From the NCBI RefSeq assembly GCF_001905795.1, contig NZ_LIXJ01000004.1, positions 248,001 to 312,000 of the forward strand: a stretch of DNA of 64,000 nucleotides. Reading direction: 5' to 3'. Origin of the DNA: Streptomyces sp. CB01580. Lineage in GTDB: Bacteria; Actinomycetota; Actinomycetes; Streptomycetales; Streptomycetaceae. The notes below the pieces were generated by a model that had not been told where the DNA came from, searched no databases, and was given only the letters and a program-made list of their open reading frames with translations. Shown here piece by piece: positions 1-9,051 of this stretch. The translations under genes were made by a program, and so were the position numbers. Within the stretch, counting starts at the first letter, position 1; each line of letters starts with the position of its first letter.

Positions 1-432
1 CCGACCACCACCCTCGCCACCGCGTTCACCGAACTCGGCTTCACCGCAACGGCGTTGTCCACGGGCACCACGCCCACCCGGGCGAAGATCGACGAGGCGG
101 TGGCCGCCGCCCGGGACAAGGACGCGGTGGTCGTGGGGACGTACAACGTGTCCGCGACCAGCTCCCAGCGCACCCTGGTGAGCGCCCTCGCGGCGACCGG
201 GATCCCGGTGATCACGATCGCGATCCGCAACCCGTACGACATCGCGCAGCTGGCGGACACCGGGTTCGCGGCGAGCCTGGCCGCGTACTCCTGGACCGAC
301 GTCGAACTGCGCGCCGCCGCCCGGGTCGTCGCCGGGCACGCCCGCCCGCGCGGCACCCTGCCGGTGCCGGTGCAGCGCGCGGACGATCCGGCGCGGGTGC
401 TGTACCCGGTCGGCCACGGGCTGCGGTACTGA
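1..432 (+). CDS. Glycoside hydrolase family 3 protein (beta-N-acetylhexosaminidase/glucosidase type), C-terminal part
   Basis: The reading frame is open from base 1, so the gene begins upstream of the window and only the last 143 residues are seen. The sequence (KDAVVVGTYNVSA..., QRTLVSALAATGIPVITIAI, NPYDIAQLADTGFAASLAAYSW, GTLPVPV) is the alpha/beta sandwich C-terminal domain that follows the catalytic barrel in GH3 enzymes, as in secreted NagZ-like proteins of Streptomyces. The catalytic residues lie outside the window, so substrate cannot be judged. It converges with the peptidase gene to the right. Confidence 0.8.
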   Translation, partial: PTTTLATAFTELGFTATALSTGTTPTRAKIDEAVAAARDKDAVVVGTYNVSATSSQRTLVSALAATGIPVITIAIRNPYDIAQLADTGFAASLAAYSWTDVELRAAARVVAGHARPRGTLPVPVQRADDPARVLYPVGHGLRY

Positions 433-550
433 CAACCGGCCCCTCGCCGGTGCGCGTGGGCGGTGCACGGGGCCGGACCCCGCGCACCGCCCACGGTGTG
501 CGGTAGAGCCGGTCACCGGGCCGCTCGGTCCCACCGGCCCCGGAAAGCCC

Positions 551-589
551 GGGGGGAGGGGGCGCGCACCACGCGCGGCCCCTCCCCCC
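551..589. terminator. Bidirectional terminator hairpin
   Basis: An 11-bp G/C arm (551-561) pairs perfectly with 579-589, followed inside by a one-base mismatch and five more pairs (63-67 with 73-77 of the same hundred) closing a 5-base loop. It sits between two convergent genes and can serve both. Confidence 0.75.
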
Positions 590-602
590 GTACGCGAACC
601 GG

Positions 603-2084
603 TTACGGGCGCACCCCGTGCTCGTTCACCACGTCCCGGCCGTCCTGCCGGACGTCGAGCCGCGCGTCGAACTTCGCGAGCGGCTTCGCCTGCGCCGGGT
701 CCTGCTGCACGGCGGCCGGGGCGACACCCGCCCAGCGCAGGATGGCCGCGGTGGCCTTCGCCCGGTCGTTCTCGGGGAGCTGCGCCACGTTGGAACCGTG
801 ATTGCCGCCGGGCACCGTCATCACGTAGCTGTCCCGCGCGCCCGCGCCCAGCCGGAAGCGCTCGGCGCCCCACGGGTCGTTCTCGCCGTAGACGTAGAGC
901 ATGTGGTTGGCGCGGTGCTTCACCCAGGTGTCGATGTCGCGCATCGCCCACGGCTGGAACTTCATCGGGATGTCGCGCGGCACGAAGTTGCGCGGCGGCT
1001 GGTACCCGTAACGGCTGAGCCCGCCGAGCCACGGCTGCTCGATGTCGGGCGAGCCGAGCTGGGTGCCCGCCTGGTAGTAGTACGGGGTGTACCGCTCCAG
1101 GCCCTGGTCGGTGTAGGCGGAGAAGCCGGAGATCGCGTCGACCGAGTCCCAGATCGCCTGGTCGGGGGCGGACTTGGCGTCGGCCGGGACGGTGTCGCAG
1201 TCGGCCAGCAGACTGTACTGCCAGAAGGCCCAGATGTAGTCCATGACGACGGCCTCGTAGGCCCGGTCGAGCGAGCCGAGGGTGCTGAAGGTGTAGCCGT
1301 TCGCCTCGGCGTACTCCCGGAACCTCTCCTCCAGCGGCTCCCGGCGGACCAGCGCCTCGCGCTGCACCCCGTTCAGCCGGTCGCGGCACTCCTTGGTGCC
1401 CACGTTCGCGAAAAACCGGTCGTACGCCGAATCCTCCTTGTTCACCACGTCGTTGGGCGCGACGTACGCGACGACGCCGTCCATGTCGTCCGGGTGGAAG
1501 CGCTCGTAGTACGTCGCGGTCATGCCGCCCTTGGAGCCGCCGGTGGTCAGCCAGTTCTTGGTGTAGATCCGCTTGAGCGCGGTGAAGATGCGGTGCTGGT
1601 CGTCGGCGGCCTGCCGGATGTCGAGCTTGGACCAGTCGGCGGGCGACGGGCGCGACGGGGTGAAGAACCGGTACTCCAGAGAGACCTGGTTGCCGTCGAC
1701 GATCCGGGTCGGCTCGGAACGGCCCGGGTTCGTCGAGACGTTGTAGCCGCTGGTGTAGAAGACGGTCGGGCGGGACGTGTCCTTGTGCAGCAGGGTGAGG
1801 CGCTGCTGGAACGTGCCCTTGGACGGGCGCCGGTGGTCGACCGGCTGGGTGTATTCGAGGACGAAGTAGCGGTAGCCCGCGTAAGGCTTCTCCTCGATGA
1901 GACTCATTCCCGGGATGGCCAGAATGCGGTCCTTGATGTCCGCGTTCGTACCGTTCTCGCCGCTGGTCGCGGCCCGGGACGTGGTCGGCTGTGCGGCGGT
2001 GGCCGCCCCTGCCGTGGCCCCGGTGGCGCTCACCGTGCCGACGAGCACCGCGAGCGACAGGACACCTCTGAGCGCCTTGCGCAT
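603..2084 (-). CDS. Secreted S37-family (PS-10 type) tripeptidyl/prolyl aminopeptidase
   Basis: 493 aa with a clear Sec signal peptide (MRKALRGVLSLAVLVG..., cleavage near the AAA TAAQ region). The body is an alpha/beta-hydrolase of MEROPS family S37: the nucleophile elbow is TTGGSKGGMT with Ser184, and the C-terminal part carries YGENDPWG (acid) and GGNHGS (His), the expected triad order. S37 enzymes of Streptomyces release N-terminal tri- or dipeptides outside the cell. Length fits the family (about 450-500). The promoter lies in the short gap before 2183. Confidence 0.88.
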   Translation of the reverse strand: MRKALRGVLSLAVLVGTVSATGATAGAATAAQPTTSRAATSGENGTNADIKDRILAIPGMSLIEEKPYAGYRYFVLEYTQPVDHRRPSKGTFQQRLTLLHKDTSRPTVFYTSGYNVSTNPGRSEPTRIVDGNQVSLEYRFFTPSRPSPADWSKLDIRQAADDQHRIFTALKRIYTKNWLTTGGSKGGMTATYYERFHPDDMDGVVAYVAPNDVVNKEDSAYDRFFANVGTKECRDRLNGVQREALVRREPLEERFREYAEANGYTFSTLGSLDRAYEAVVMDYIWAFWQYSLLADCDTVPADAKSAPDQAIWDSVDAISGFSAYTDQGLERYTPYYYQAGTQLGSPDIEQPWLGGLSRYGYQPPRNFVPRDIPMKFQPWAMRDIDTWVKHRANHMLYVYGENDPWGAERFRLGAGARDSYVMTVPGGNHGSNVAQLPENDRAKATAAILRWAGVAPAAVQQDPAQAKPLAKFDARLDVRQDGRDVVNEHGVRP

Positions 2085-2182
2085 GCACCCTCCCCAGGAT
2101 TCACAACATTCATCGCGAACCTAGCGGGGGCAACACCCGGGCCGCCAGACCCAGTTGGCGACCGAAAAAAGAGTCCGGGACG

Positions 2183-2641
2183 TCAGCAGAGGATCCAGCC
2201 CGTGGAACCGGACGTCCCCGCGACGAGGGCCGAGGCCCGGACGCACCGGTTCAGCGCGTGGACCGTCACCGGACCCGCCTGTCTGGCGTACTGGCCGCTG
2301 TCCACGACCGGCCTGCCGCCGCGCGGCTGGATCATCACGGACATCACGCGCTTCGGGCCGGGCTTCTTGGCGATCACGACGGCGCAGGCGTAGGCGCGGC
2401 TCTTGTAGACGCGCAGCTCGCCGGTCTTGAACGGGACCGTCTTCGCCAGGCGCCCGGCACAGGACGTCGCGGCGTCGGCCCTGCCGGTGACGGTGCCGGT
2501 GAGCATCAGCGCGAGGGCGGTCACGAGCGACAGGACCGTAAGGCGCACCAGCACGCCCCCACCCGCCCGTCCGGCCCCACCCGCCCATCCGGCGTGTCCG
2601 GCTCCACGCGTCCGCCCGGCCTCACCCGTGCCCGCGCTCAT
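2183..2641 (-). CDS. Small secreted protein, unknown function (subtilase-inhibitor-like size)
   Basis: 152 aa from ATG 2641. A Gly/Ala-rich N-terminus precedes a hydrophobic signal stretch (LTVLSLVTALALMLTGTV) ending near GRADA. The mature part is about 95 residues with four cysteines (SCAGRL, YACAVV, NRCVR, final WILC), suggesting two disulfides. A GTG at 2554, right before the hydrophobic stretch, would give a more typical short signal peptide and may be the true start. No family is recognised. Confidence 0.6.
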   Translation of the reverse strand: MSAGTGEAGRTRGAGHAGWAGGAGRAGGGVLVRLTVLSLVTALALMLTGTVTGRADAATSCAGRLAKTVPFKTGELRVYKSRAYACAVVIAKKPGPKRVMSVMIQPRGGRPVVDSGQYARQAGPVTVHALNRCVRASALVAGTSGSTGWILC

Positions 2642-2842
2642 CGGCGACCCACACCCCCGATCCATCCCCCTGGCCCGCCCCCCGATCGAACACGCGCGCC
2701 CTTGCTCGACACCTGTACATACATGCGTACGACGCAGCAGGCCGTCCGGAGGTTGCATCCGGCGTGCTCTTCCCTCCGCGCAACCGAATCGCCGCAGCAT
2801 GGCGGCCACAAGGCGGAGTCACAGGAAAGGCACGAGTCCCGC

Positions 2843-5800
2843 TCACACTCCCGCGGGCTCGTCCTCTCCCACGCCCTCCCCCATGTCTTCCCCTATGAAG
2901 GTGCGCCACAGTCCGGCGTAGTGACCGTCCCCGGCGAGGAGTTCGTCGTGCGTGCCGTCCTCGACGACCCGGCCGTGGTCCATCACCACGACCCGGTCGG
3001 CACGGGCGGCCGTGGTCAGCCGGTGGGCGACGACCAGGGTGGTGCGCCGGCCGGCGAGGCGGTCGGTCGCCTGGTTGACCAGAGCCTCGCTGGCCAGGTC
3101 CAGGGAGGCGGTCGCCTCGTCGAGCAGCAGGACGTCCGGGTCGACGAGCTCGGCGCGGGCGAGCGCGATCAGCTGACGCTGCCCGGCGGACAGGTTGCGG
3201 CCCCGCTCGGCGACCTCGTGGAGGTAGCCGCCGTCCAGGGTGGCGATCATGTCGTGGGCACCGACCGCCCGCGCCGCCGCCTCCACCTCCGCGTCGGTGG
3301 CCTCCGGCCGCCCGTACGCGATGGCGTCCCGGACCGTGCCGGCGAAGAGGTACGCCTCCTGCGGCACGACCCCGAGCCGGTGCCGGTACGCGGTGAGGTC
3401 GAGGCGGCGCAGGTCGGTGCCGTCCGCCGTGACCCGGCCGCCCGTCGGGTCGTAGAACCGGGCCACGAGCTTGACCAGGGTGGACTTGCCGGCCCCGGTC
3501 TCGCCCACGAACGCGACCGTCTGACCGGCCGGGATCCGCAGATCTATGCCGGACAGCGCCGCCTCGACGCCCTCGACGCCCTCGGCGTCCTCGGCGTCCT
3601 CGGCGTCCCGGACGGCCCCGGCGCCCTCGGAGCCACCGGCTCCGGCGTGGCCGTCATCGGCGCCGTCGCCGCTCCCGTACGCGAAGGACACGTTCTCGAA
3701 GGCGATCTCGCCGCGCAGCGACGGCACGTCCAGCGGTTCGTCCGGGGCCCCGGTGGAGGCCGGCTCCCGCAGCAACTCCTGGATGCGGCGGAGCGAGACG
3801 CTGGCCTGCTGGTAGCCGTCGAAGACCTGGGAGAGCTGCTGCACCGGCGCGAAGAAGAGATCGATGTACAGCAGGTACGCGACCAGGGCACCCGCGGTGA
3901 GGGTGCCGTTGTCGACCCGGCCCGCGCCGACGATCAGCACGGCCGCGGCGGCCACCGACGACAGCAGCTGCACGAACGGGAAGTAGACCGATATCAGCCA
4001 CTGCCCCCGGACCCGGGCCTCGCGGTAGTGGGCGCTGCGCTCCGCGAACCGGCGCGCGCCGTCGTGCTCGCGGCGGAACGCCTGCACGATCCGCAGCCCG
4101 GAGACGGACTCCTGAAGGTCGGCGTTGACCACGCTGATGCGTTCCCGGGCCAGTTCGTACGCCTGGACGCTCTTGCGGCGGAAGAAGTACGTGCCGATCA
4201 CCAGCACCGGCAGGGTCGTGAAGACGACGAGGGCCAGCTGCACGTCCAGCACGAGCAGGGCGACCATGATGCCGAAGAAGGTGACGACGGAGACGAAGGC
4301 CGTGACCAGACCGGTCTGGAGGAACGTGGACAGCGCGTCCACATCGGTCGTCATCCGGGTCATGATGCGGCCGGTCAGCTCGCGCTCGTAGTAGTCCAGA
4401 CCGAGCCGCTGGAGCTGCGCGAAGATCTTCAGCCGGAGCGAGTAGAGCACCCGCTCGCCGGTGCGGCCGGTCATCCGGGTCTCGCCGATCTGGGCCGCCC
4501 ACTGCACGAGCACGACGATCAGGGCCAGCGCGGACGCCGCCCAGACCGCGCCGAGCGCGAGCCGCGTGACACCCTGGTCGATACCGTGCCGGATCAGCAC
4601 CGGCAGCAGCAGCCCGCCGCCCGCGTCCACCGCGACCAGCAGCAGGCTCACCAGGAGCGGCAGCCCGAAGCCGCGCAGCAGCCTGCGCAGCCCGTAGGAC
4701 TCCTCGGAGCGGACGGCCCGCCGCTCGTCGATGTCGGGGGTGTCGGTGGCCGGTGGCAGCGCCTCGACCTGGGCGAGCAGTTCGGGCGTGGCGGGCATGC
4801 CGGCCGCGCCGTTGTCGCGCGGTTCGTCCTTGCGGACCCACAGGCGGGGGCTGATGCCGCGTTCCGCGTCGTACTCCGCGTCGAGTTCGGCGTCGAGCTC
4901 CTCCTGGAGCGCGCGGTCGTCCTCGGCGGTGGTGTCGGCGGGGGTGGCCGGCCGGTGTCCGGGCGAGGTGCCGCCCAGCTCGTCGGGGTCGGTGAGCAGG
5001 CGCCGGTAGAGCGCGGAACGGCTCTCCAGTTCGGCATGGGTGCCGATGTCGGCGAGCCGCCCGTTCTCCAGGACGGCGATGCGGTCGGCGAGGCCCAGGG
5101 TGGAGCGGCGGTGGGCGATCAGCAGGGTGGTGCGCCCTGCCATCACCTGCCGCAGGGCCTCGTGGATCTCGTGCTCGACCCGGGCGTCGACGGCGGAGGT
5201 GGCGTCGTCGAGGAGGAGCAGCCGGGGGTCGGTGAGGATGGCGCGGGCGAGCGCGACGCGCTGGCGCTGGCCGCCGGAGAGGGTGAGTCCGTGCTCGCCG
5301 ACCTTGGTGTCGTAGCCCTCGGGCAGCTCCGCGATGAACCGGTCGGCCTGGGCCGCGCGGGCCGCCTCCTCGATCTGTTCCTGGGTGGCGCCGGGGAGTC
5401 CGTAGGCGATGTTGGCGCGGATGGTGTCGGAGAACAGGAAGCTGTCCTCCGGTACGAGGCCGATGGCGGCGCGCAGGGACTCCTGGGTCAGCTCGCGCAC
5501 GTCGTGGCCGCCGACGAGGACGGCGCCGTGCGTCACGTCGTAGAAGCGGGGCAGCAGCAGTGAGACGGTGGACTTGCCGCTGCCGGACGCGCCGACGACG
5601 GCGACGGTCTCGCCCGGCTCGATGGTCAGCGAGAACCCGTCGAGGACGGGGCGGCCGTCGGCGTAGCCGAACCGTACGTCGTCGAACTCGACGCTCGCCG
5701 GGGCGTCGGCGGGCAGCTCCTTGGTGCCGTCCTTCATGGTCGGCTCGGTGTCGATCAGTTCCAGGACGCGTTCGACACCGGCGCGGGCCTGCTGGCCGAC

Positions 5801-6754
5801 GGTGAGGACCATGGCGAGCATCCGGACCGGGCCGACGAGCTGGGCGAGGTAGGTGGAGAACGCGACGAACGTGCCGAGGGTGATCTCGCCCCGGGTGGCG
5901 AGCCAGCCGCCCAGGGCCAGCATCGCGACCTGGCCGAGCGCGGGCACGGCCTGGAGGGCGGGGGTGTAGCGGGAGTTCATCCGGATCGCCCGCAGCCGCC
6001 CGGCGAACAGCTTCCGCCCGACCTCGCGCAGCTTCCCGGTCTCCTGCTCCTCCTGTCCGAACCCCTTGACGACCCGGACCCCGGAGACGGCCCCGTCGAC
6101 GACCCCCGCGACGGCCGCGGCCTGCCCCTGGGCGTACCAGGTGGCCGGGAAGAGCCGGGCGCGGGAGCGGCGGGCTATGTACCAGAGGGCGGGGGCGACG
6201 GCGAGCGCGACCAGGGTCAGCAGCGGCGAGAGCCACGCCATGATCACCAGGGAGATGATGAACAGCAGCACGTTCCCGATGGTCATCGGGAGCATGAACA
6301 GCAGCCCCTGGATCAGCTGGAGGTCGCTGGTCGCACGCCCCACGACCTGCCCGGTGGACAGCTCGTCCTGCCGCTTCCCGTCGAGCCGGGTGATCGTCCC
6401 GTACATCTCGGTGCGCAGGTCGTGCTGGACGTCCAGGGCGAGGCGTCCGCCGTAGTAGCGCCGGATGTACGTGGCCACGTACACCAGGACGGCCGCGACC
6501 AGCAGGAGCCCGGTCCAGACGGCGAGCGACCCGGTGCGGTCGCCGACCACGTCGTCGATGATCACCTTGGTGATCAGCGGGACGACGGCCATGACCGCCA
6601 TGCCGGCGAGCGACGACCCGAGCGCCAGCAGTACGTTGCGCCGGTAGCGCCATGCGTAGCCGCTCAGCCGCCGCACCCAGCCCGGGGCCCGCGCCGCGCC
6701 CGTCGCGCCGCCTCCCGAGCGCTTCGTGCCCTCCGCGTCCCCTGCGTCCGTCAC
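2843..6754 (-). CDS. Fused heterodimeric ABC exporter (TMD-NBD-TMD-NBD)
   Basis: 1303 aa, two half-exporters in one chain. First half: six-helix TMD, Walker A GASGSGKST (about residue 387), LSGGQ, and LLLLDDATSAVD where the catalytic Glu position is Asp517. Second half: TMD from about 720, Walker A GETGAGKST, LSAGQ and a canonical LLLLDEATASLD (Glu1213). Both H-loops are present (AHRRST, AHRLTT). An acidic low-complexity insert (DAEDAEDAEGVEGVE) lies early in NBD2. Asp517 plus the altered LSAGQ would both fall in one composite ATP site, the hallmark of asymmetric multidrug/lipid exporters. Substrate unknown. Confidence 0.92.
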   Translation of the reverse strand: MTDAGDAEGTKRSGGGATGAARAPGWVRRLSGYAWRYRRNVLLALGSSLAGMAVMAVVPLITKVIIDDVVGDRTGSLAVWTGLLLVAAVLVYVATYIRRYYGGRLALDVQHDLRTEMYGTITRLDGKRQDELSTGQVVGRATSDLQLIQGLLFMLPMTIGNVLLFIISLVIMAWLSPLLTLVALAVAPALWYIARRSRARLFPATWYAQGQAAAVAGVVDGAVSGVRVVKGFGQEEQETGKLREVGRKLFAGRLRAIRMNSRYTPALQAVPALGQVAMLALGGWLATRGEITLGTFVAFSTYLAQLVGPVRMLAMVLTVGQQARAGVERVLELIDTEPTMKDGTKELPADAPASVEFDDVRFGYADGRPVLDGFSLTIEPGETVAVVGASGSGKSTVSLLLPRFYDVTHGAVLVGGHDVRELTQESLRAAIGLVPEDSFLFSDTIRANIAYGLPGATQEQIEEAARAAQADRFIAELPEGYDTKVGEHGLTLSGGQRQRVALARAILTDPRLLLLDDATSAVDARVEHEIHEALRQVMAGRTTLLIAHRRSTLGLADRIAVLENGRLADIGTHAELESRSALYRRLLTDPDELGGTSPGHRPATPADTTAEDDRALQEELDAELDAEYDAERGISPRLWVRKDEPRDNGAAGMPATPELLAQVEALPPATDTPDIDERRAVRSEESYGLRRLLRGFGLPLLVSLLLVAVDAGGGLLLPVLIRHGIDQGVTRLALGAVWAASALALIVVLVQWAAQIGETRMTGRTGERVLYSLRLKIFAQLQRLGLDYYERELTGRIMTRMTTDVDALSTFLQTGLVTAFVSVVTFFGIMVALLVLDVQLALVVFTTLPVLVIGTYFFRRKSVQAYELARERISVVNADLQESVSGLRIVQAFRREHDGARRFAERSAHYREARVRGQWLISVYFPFVQLLSSVAAAAVLIVGAGRVDNGTLTAGALVAYLLYIDLFFAPVQQLSQVFDGYQQASVSLRRIQELLREPASTGAPDEPLDVPSLRGEIAFENVSFAYGSGDGADDGHAGAGGSEGAGAVRDAEDAEDAEGVEGVEAALSGIDLRIPAGQTVAFVGETGAGKSTLVKLVARFYDPTGGRVTADGTDLRRLDLTAYRHRLGVVPQEAYLFAGTVRDAIAYGRPEATDAEVEAAARAVGAHDMIATLDGGYLHEVAERGRNLSAGQRQLIALARAELVDPDVLLLDEATASLDLASEALVNQATDRLAGRRTTLVVAHRLTTAARADRVVVMDHGRVVEDGTHDELLAGDGHYAGLWRTFIGEDMGEGVGEDEPAGV

Positions 6755-7072
6755 CGGTGCCCTCCCGATCGACCTGCTCTACCGGAAAGCACCAACGCCG
6801 TGGGCAGCGGATTTCATCCCGTCTTAACAAACACGGGGGCGGTTCGGGGCCTTGGTCTCAGGTCGGCCCGGACTTCGGCCGGAGGCGGTCCGGCTCCACG
6901 GCGCGGGGCGGCCCGCCCCGCAGGCCCGCGACCGGCTCCGACAGCCCGGCAGGCCGCTTCCCCGGGGCCAACGACCACTTCCGTCAACCGGGCGGGAGCA
7001 CGGGCACTCGTCCTGCTGACTTCACCGTCGAACCAAGAAGTTATACACTGCCGCATATATACCGTGCTTTGT
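6755..7072. promoter_or_regulatory. Intergenic region with divergent promoters
   Basis: 318 bp between the divergent ABC exporter and the HigBA pair. It holds a perfect 8-bp hairpin (6903-6921) and, just before higB, an A/T-rich segment with TTATAC (7041-7046) and TATATA-like (7055-7060) boxes only 12-30 bases before the ATG, suggesting a promoter giving a very short or absent leader. No SD is visible for higB. No gene seen. Confidence 0.4.
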
Positions 7073-7441
7073 ATGGATGACCTTTTCGTCATCGAGATCG
7101 AGCCGGAGGTCCGACTGTGGCTGACGAATCTCTCTGCCGTCGACTACGAACGAGCTGAGCACGCCGCGGGTCGCCTGGCACGCAACGCGACCACGCTGGG
7201 CGAACCGCACTCACGGCATCTGGGTGAGGGCCTGCGGGAGCTGAGATTCGACCTCGGGCGCAGCCGCGAAGCCGTGCGGATCTCGTACTGGCTCGCCCCC
7301 GAACGCCGCATCGTGCTGCTGACCGTCTTCCGCAAGACACGGCAGCGCGAGAATGCCGAGGTCGAGCGCGCTCGGCGGGCGAAGGCCGTCTGCGAAAGGG
7401 AGCACGAGCCGGCGCACGGCGTATTCAGCCGCGACATCTAG
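7073..7441 (+). CDS. higB: HigB/Gp49-like RelE-superfamily toxin
   Basis: 122 aa from ATG 7073. Pattern ELRFDLGRSREAVRISYWLAPERRIVLLTVFRKTRQRENAEVERARR is the core of the phage Gp49-like HigB family: a basic beta-sheet followed by the conserved F-x-K-x-x-Q region and a helix rich in Arg/Glu. Such toxins cut ribosome-bound mRNA. The partner HigA gene follows 28 bases downstream, toxin first, the usual order for HigBA. Expression would be repressed by the HigA-HigB complex binding the A/T-rich promoter just upstream. Confidence 0.85.
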   Translation: MDDLFVIEIEPEVRLWLTNLSAVDYERAEHAAGRLARNATTLGEPHSRHLGEGLRELRFDLGRSREAVRISYWLAPERRIVLLTVFRKTRQRENAEVERARRAKAVCEREHEPAHGVFSRDI

Positions 7442-7469
7442 CGACATCCAGGCAGGAAGGAAGAGCAAC

Positions 7470-7886
7470 GTGGTCAGTCACGCGGAATGGAAGCTCGCCC
7501 GGGACCGAAAGGTCGCGGAGAGCATCTCGGAAGGAAAGGACGGCGCCGAGAGCGCCGAACGTGCGAGGCGGCGCCAGGAGCTCGACCTGGCCTGGGACCT
7601 CGGCCAGGCCGTCTACGACCGCCGCACCGAGCTCGGCATCGCGCAGACCGAGCTGGCGCGGCGCGCCAGAATGACGCAGCCGCAGGTCTCCAAGCTGGAG
7701 CTCGGCGGCACCATGCCCACGGTGCCGCTGCTGGTCCGCCTGGCACGGGCCATGGACTCCACGTTCAGCATGCAGTCCGACGGCGAGACCCTGCGGGTGG
7801 CGTTCACCGCCCACGCGGGTGCGGAGCCGGGGCCGGAGTCAGGCGACGCGGAGGCGGAGGCCGGCGCCCGGGCGGTCGGCGGCTGA
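7470..7886 (+). CDS. higA: HigA-type XRE antitoxin
   Basis: 138 aa from GTG 7470, chosen because AGGAAGG (7454-7460) lies nine bases upstream. The centre is a Cro/C1-type HTH: LGQAVYDRRTELGIAQTELARRARMTQPQVSKLELGGTMPTVPLLVRLARAM. The N-terminal ~45 residues are helical and charged, the C-terminus (AGAEPGPESGDAEAEAG) is disordered and acidic. As antitoxin it would bind the toxin and repress the pair. Confidence 0.85.
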   Translation: MVSHAEWKLARDRKVAESISEGKDGAESAERARRRQELDLAWDLGQAVYDRRTELGIAQTELARRARMTQPQVSKLELGGTMPTVPLLVRLARAMDSTFSMQSDGETLRVAFTAHAGAEPGPESGDAEAEAGARAVGG

Positions 7887-7927
7887 CCACCCGGGCGGAG
7901 CGACCGGCAGGCCGGTCGGCGGATCGG

Positions 7928-8899
7928 CTATGAACGCGGCGCCGCGGTGAGCATCCGCACCGCCGGAGCCTCCGGCACCGCGGGAACGGCTTCCTGCGGG
8001 GCGGCCGGCGGGGCGATGGTGGTGGTCTGCTTCGCGGCGACGGCCGGGTCCAGGTCCTTGTGGACGGCGCGGGCGACGGCCTGGATGGTGTTGATGCCGT
8101 CGTTCATCGTCTTGTTGTCATGGGTGAGCACGGTGATCGCGTAGTCGTGCCCCTTGCCGGTGAAGGCGCCGACGCTGTGCACCCGCCAGCCGTGGGTGGC
8201 GCGCGGCAGCCAGCCGTTCTTGAGCTGGACGGTCACCCCGGACGGGGCACCGGCGGGCGTGCCCCAGCGCTGCGAGGAGACGACCTTTCGCATCAGCCCC
8301 AGCTCGTACGTCCGGGAGTTGTCGCTCAGCACGGAGTTCTTGGCGGTCAGCAGGGTCAGCAGCCGCAGCTCGTCCTGGGCGGTGATCTGGGTGAGACCCC
8401 AGTACCTGCCCGAGCCCGGCACGGTGTGCGTCATCCCGGCCGCCTTGAGGAACGCCTTGACCCTGGTCGCCCCGAGCTGCTTCCACAGGGCGGTGGTCGC
8501 GTCGTTGTCGGACTTGGTGATCATGGCGGTGGCGAGCTTGGCCTCGCGGTCGGTGAGGTAGCGGTTGTGCTTCTTGTTGTCCCACAGGAGCGTCGCCAGC
8601 ACGGTCGCCTTCACGACACTGGCCGAGTCGTACTTCGTCGTCGCCCGCAGGGTGCAGTTCGTCTTGGTGGTCCGGTCGTAGAGCGCCACCGCCGTCGTCG
8701 ACTTGCGCTCCTTGAGCCCGGCGGTGATGTCCTTCGACAACTTGGCGGCCAGCCCCGCCTTGCCGGACGTGCAGGCAACCGTCGGCGTGGCCGCGGCGGC
8801 GGGCGACGCGGCGCCGAGCGCCACGGACGCGAGCACGCCCGTGACGAGCGCGACGGCGAGCGCCCGACGCGGTATTCGGGTCGTACCGGGCTGATTCAC
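7928..8899 (-). CDS. Secreted class-A beta-lactamase-like serine hydrolase
   Basis: 323 aa with signal peptide (ALAVALVTGVLASVALGAASPAAAA). The penicillin-binding fold motifs are visible: SxxK as SVVK after KYDSA, SDN in ITKSDNDATTAL, and KNG in QLKNGWLPR in place of KTG. Family members are annotated as beta-lactamases but the Ambler Omega-loop Glu is not obvious, so it may be a peptidase or inactive hydrolase. The C-terminal tail (PPAAPQEAVPAVPEAPAV) is proline-rich and could span the wall. Stands alone. Confidence 0.75.
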   Translation of the reverse strand: MNQPGTTRIPRRALAVALVTGVLASVALGAASPAAAATPTVACTSGKAGLAAKLSKDITAGLKERKSTTAVALYDRTTKTNCTLRATTKYDSASVVKATVLATLLWDNKKHNRYLTDREAKLATAMITKSDNDATTALWKQLGATRVKAFLKAAGMTHTVPGSGRYWGLTQITAQDELRLLTLLTAKNSVLSDNSRTYELGLMRKVVSSQRWGTPAGAPSGVTVQLKNGWLPRATHGWRVHSVGAFTGKGHDYAITVLTHDNKTMNDGINTIQAVARAVHKDLDPAVAAKQTTTIAPPAAPQEAVPAVPEAPAVRMLTAAPRS

Positions 8900-8976
8900 G
8901 TGACGTTCCCCCCTGGGTTGTTGAGTCCGGCGCGCCCCCGCGCGCCTGTCACCGATGACTGCCGATGGGCGGAAAA

Positions 8977-8988
8977 GTTGTACACAAC
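8977..8988. promoter_or_regulatory. Short dyad between divergent genes
   Basis: GTTGTACACAAC: 5-bp arms around AC, in the gap between the serine hydrolase and the Csd1-like gene, in the only A/T-rich part of that gap. Possible operator or promoter element; nothing more can be said. Confidence 0.3.
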
Positions 8989-9051
8989 ACGCCTCTGTTG
9001 CCCGCGCGGCGGGCCGGGGTAGGAATGTGCTTGACGGAACGGGGAGAGAGC

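Noticed and set aside
2258..5563. 1101-codon plus-strand open frame opposite the ABC exporter
   Set aside because: High-GC antisense shadow: no domain, Asp/Gly/Arg-biased composition, and the exporter on the other strand is complete with all motifs.
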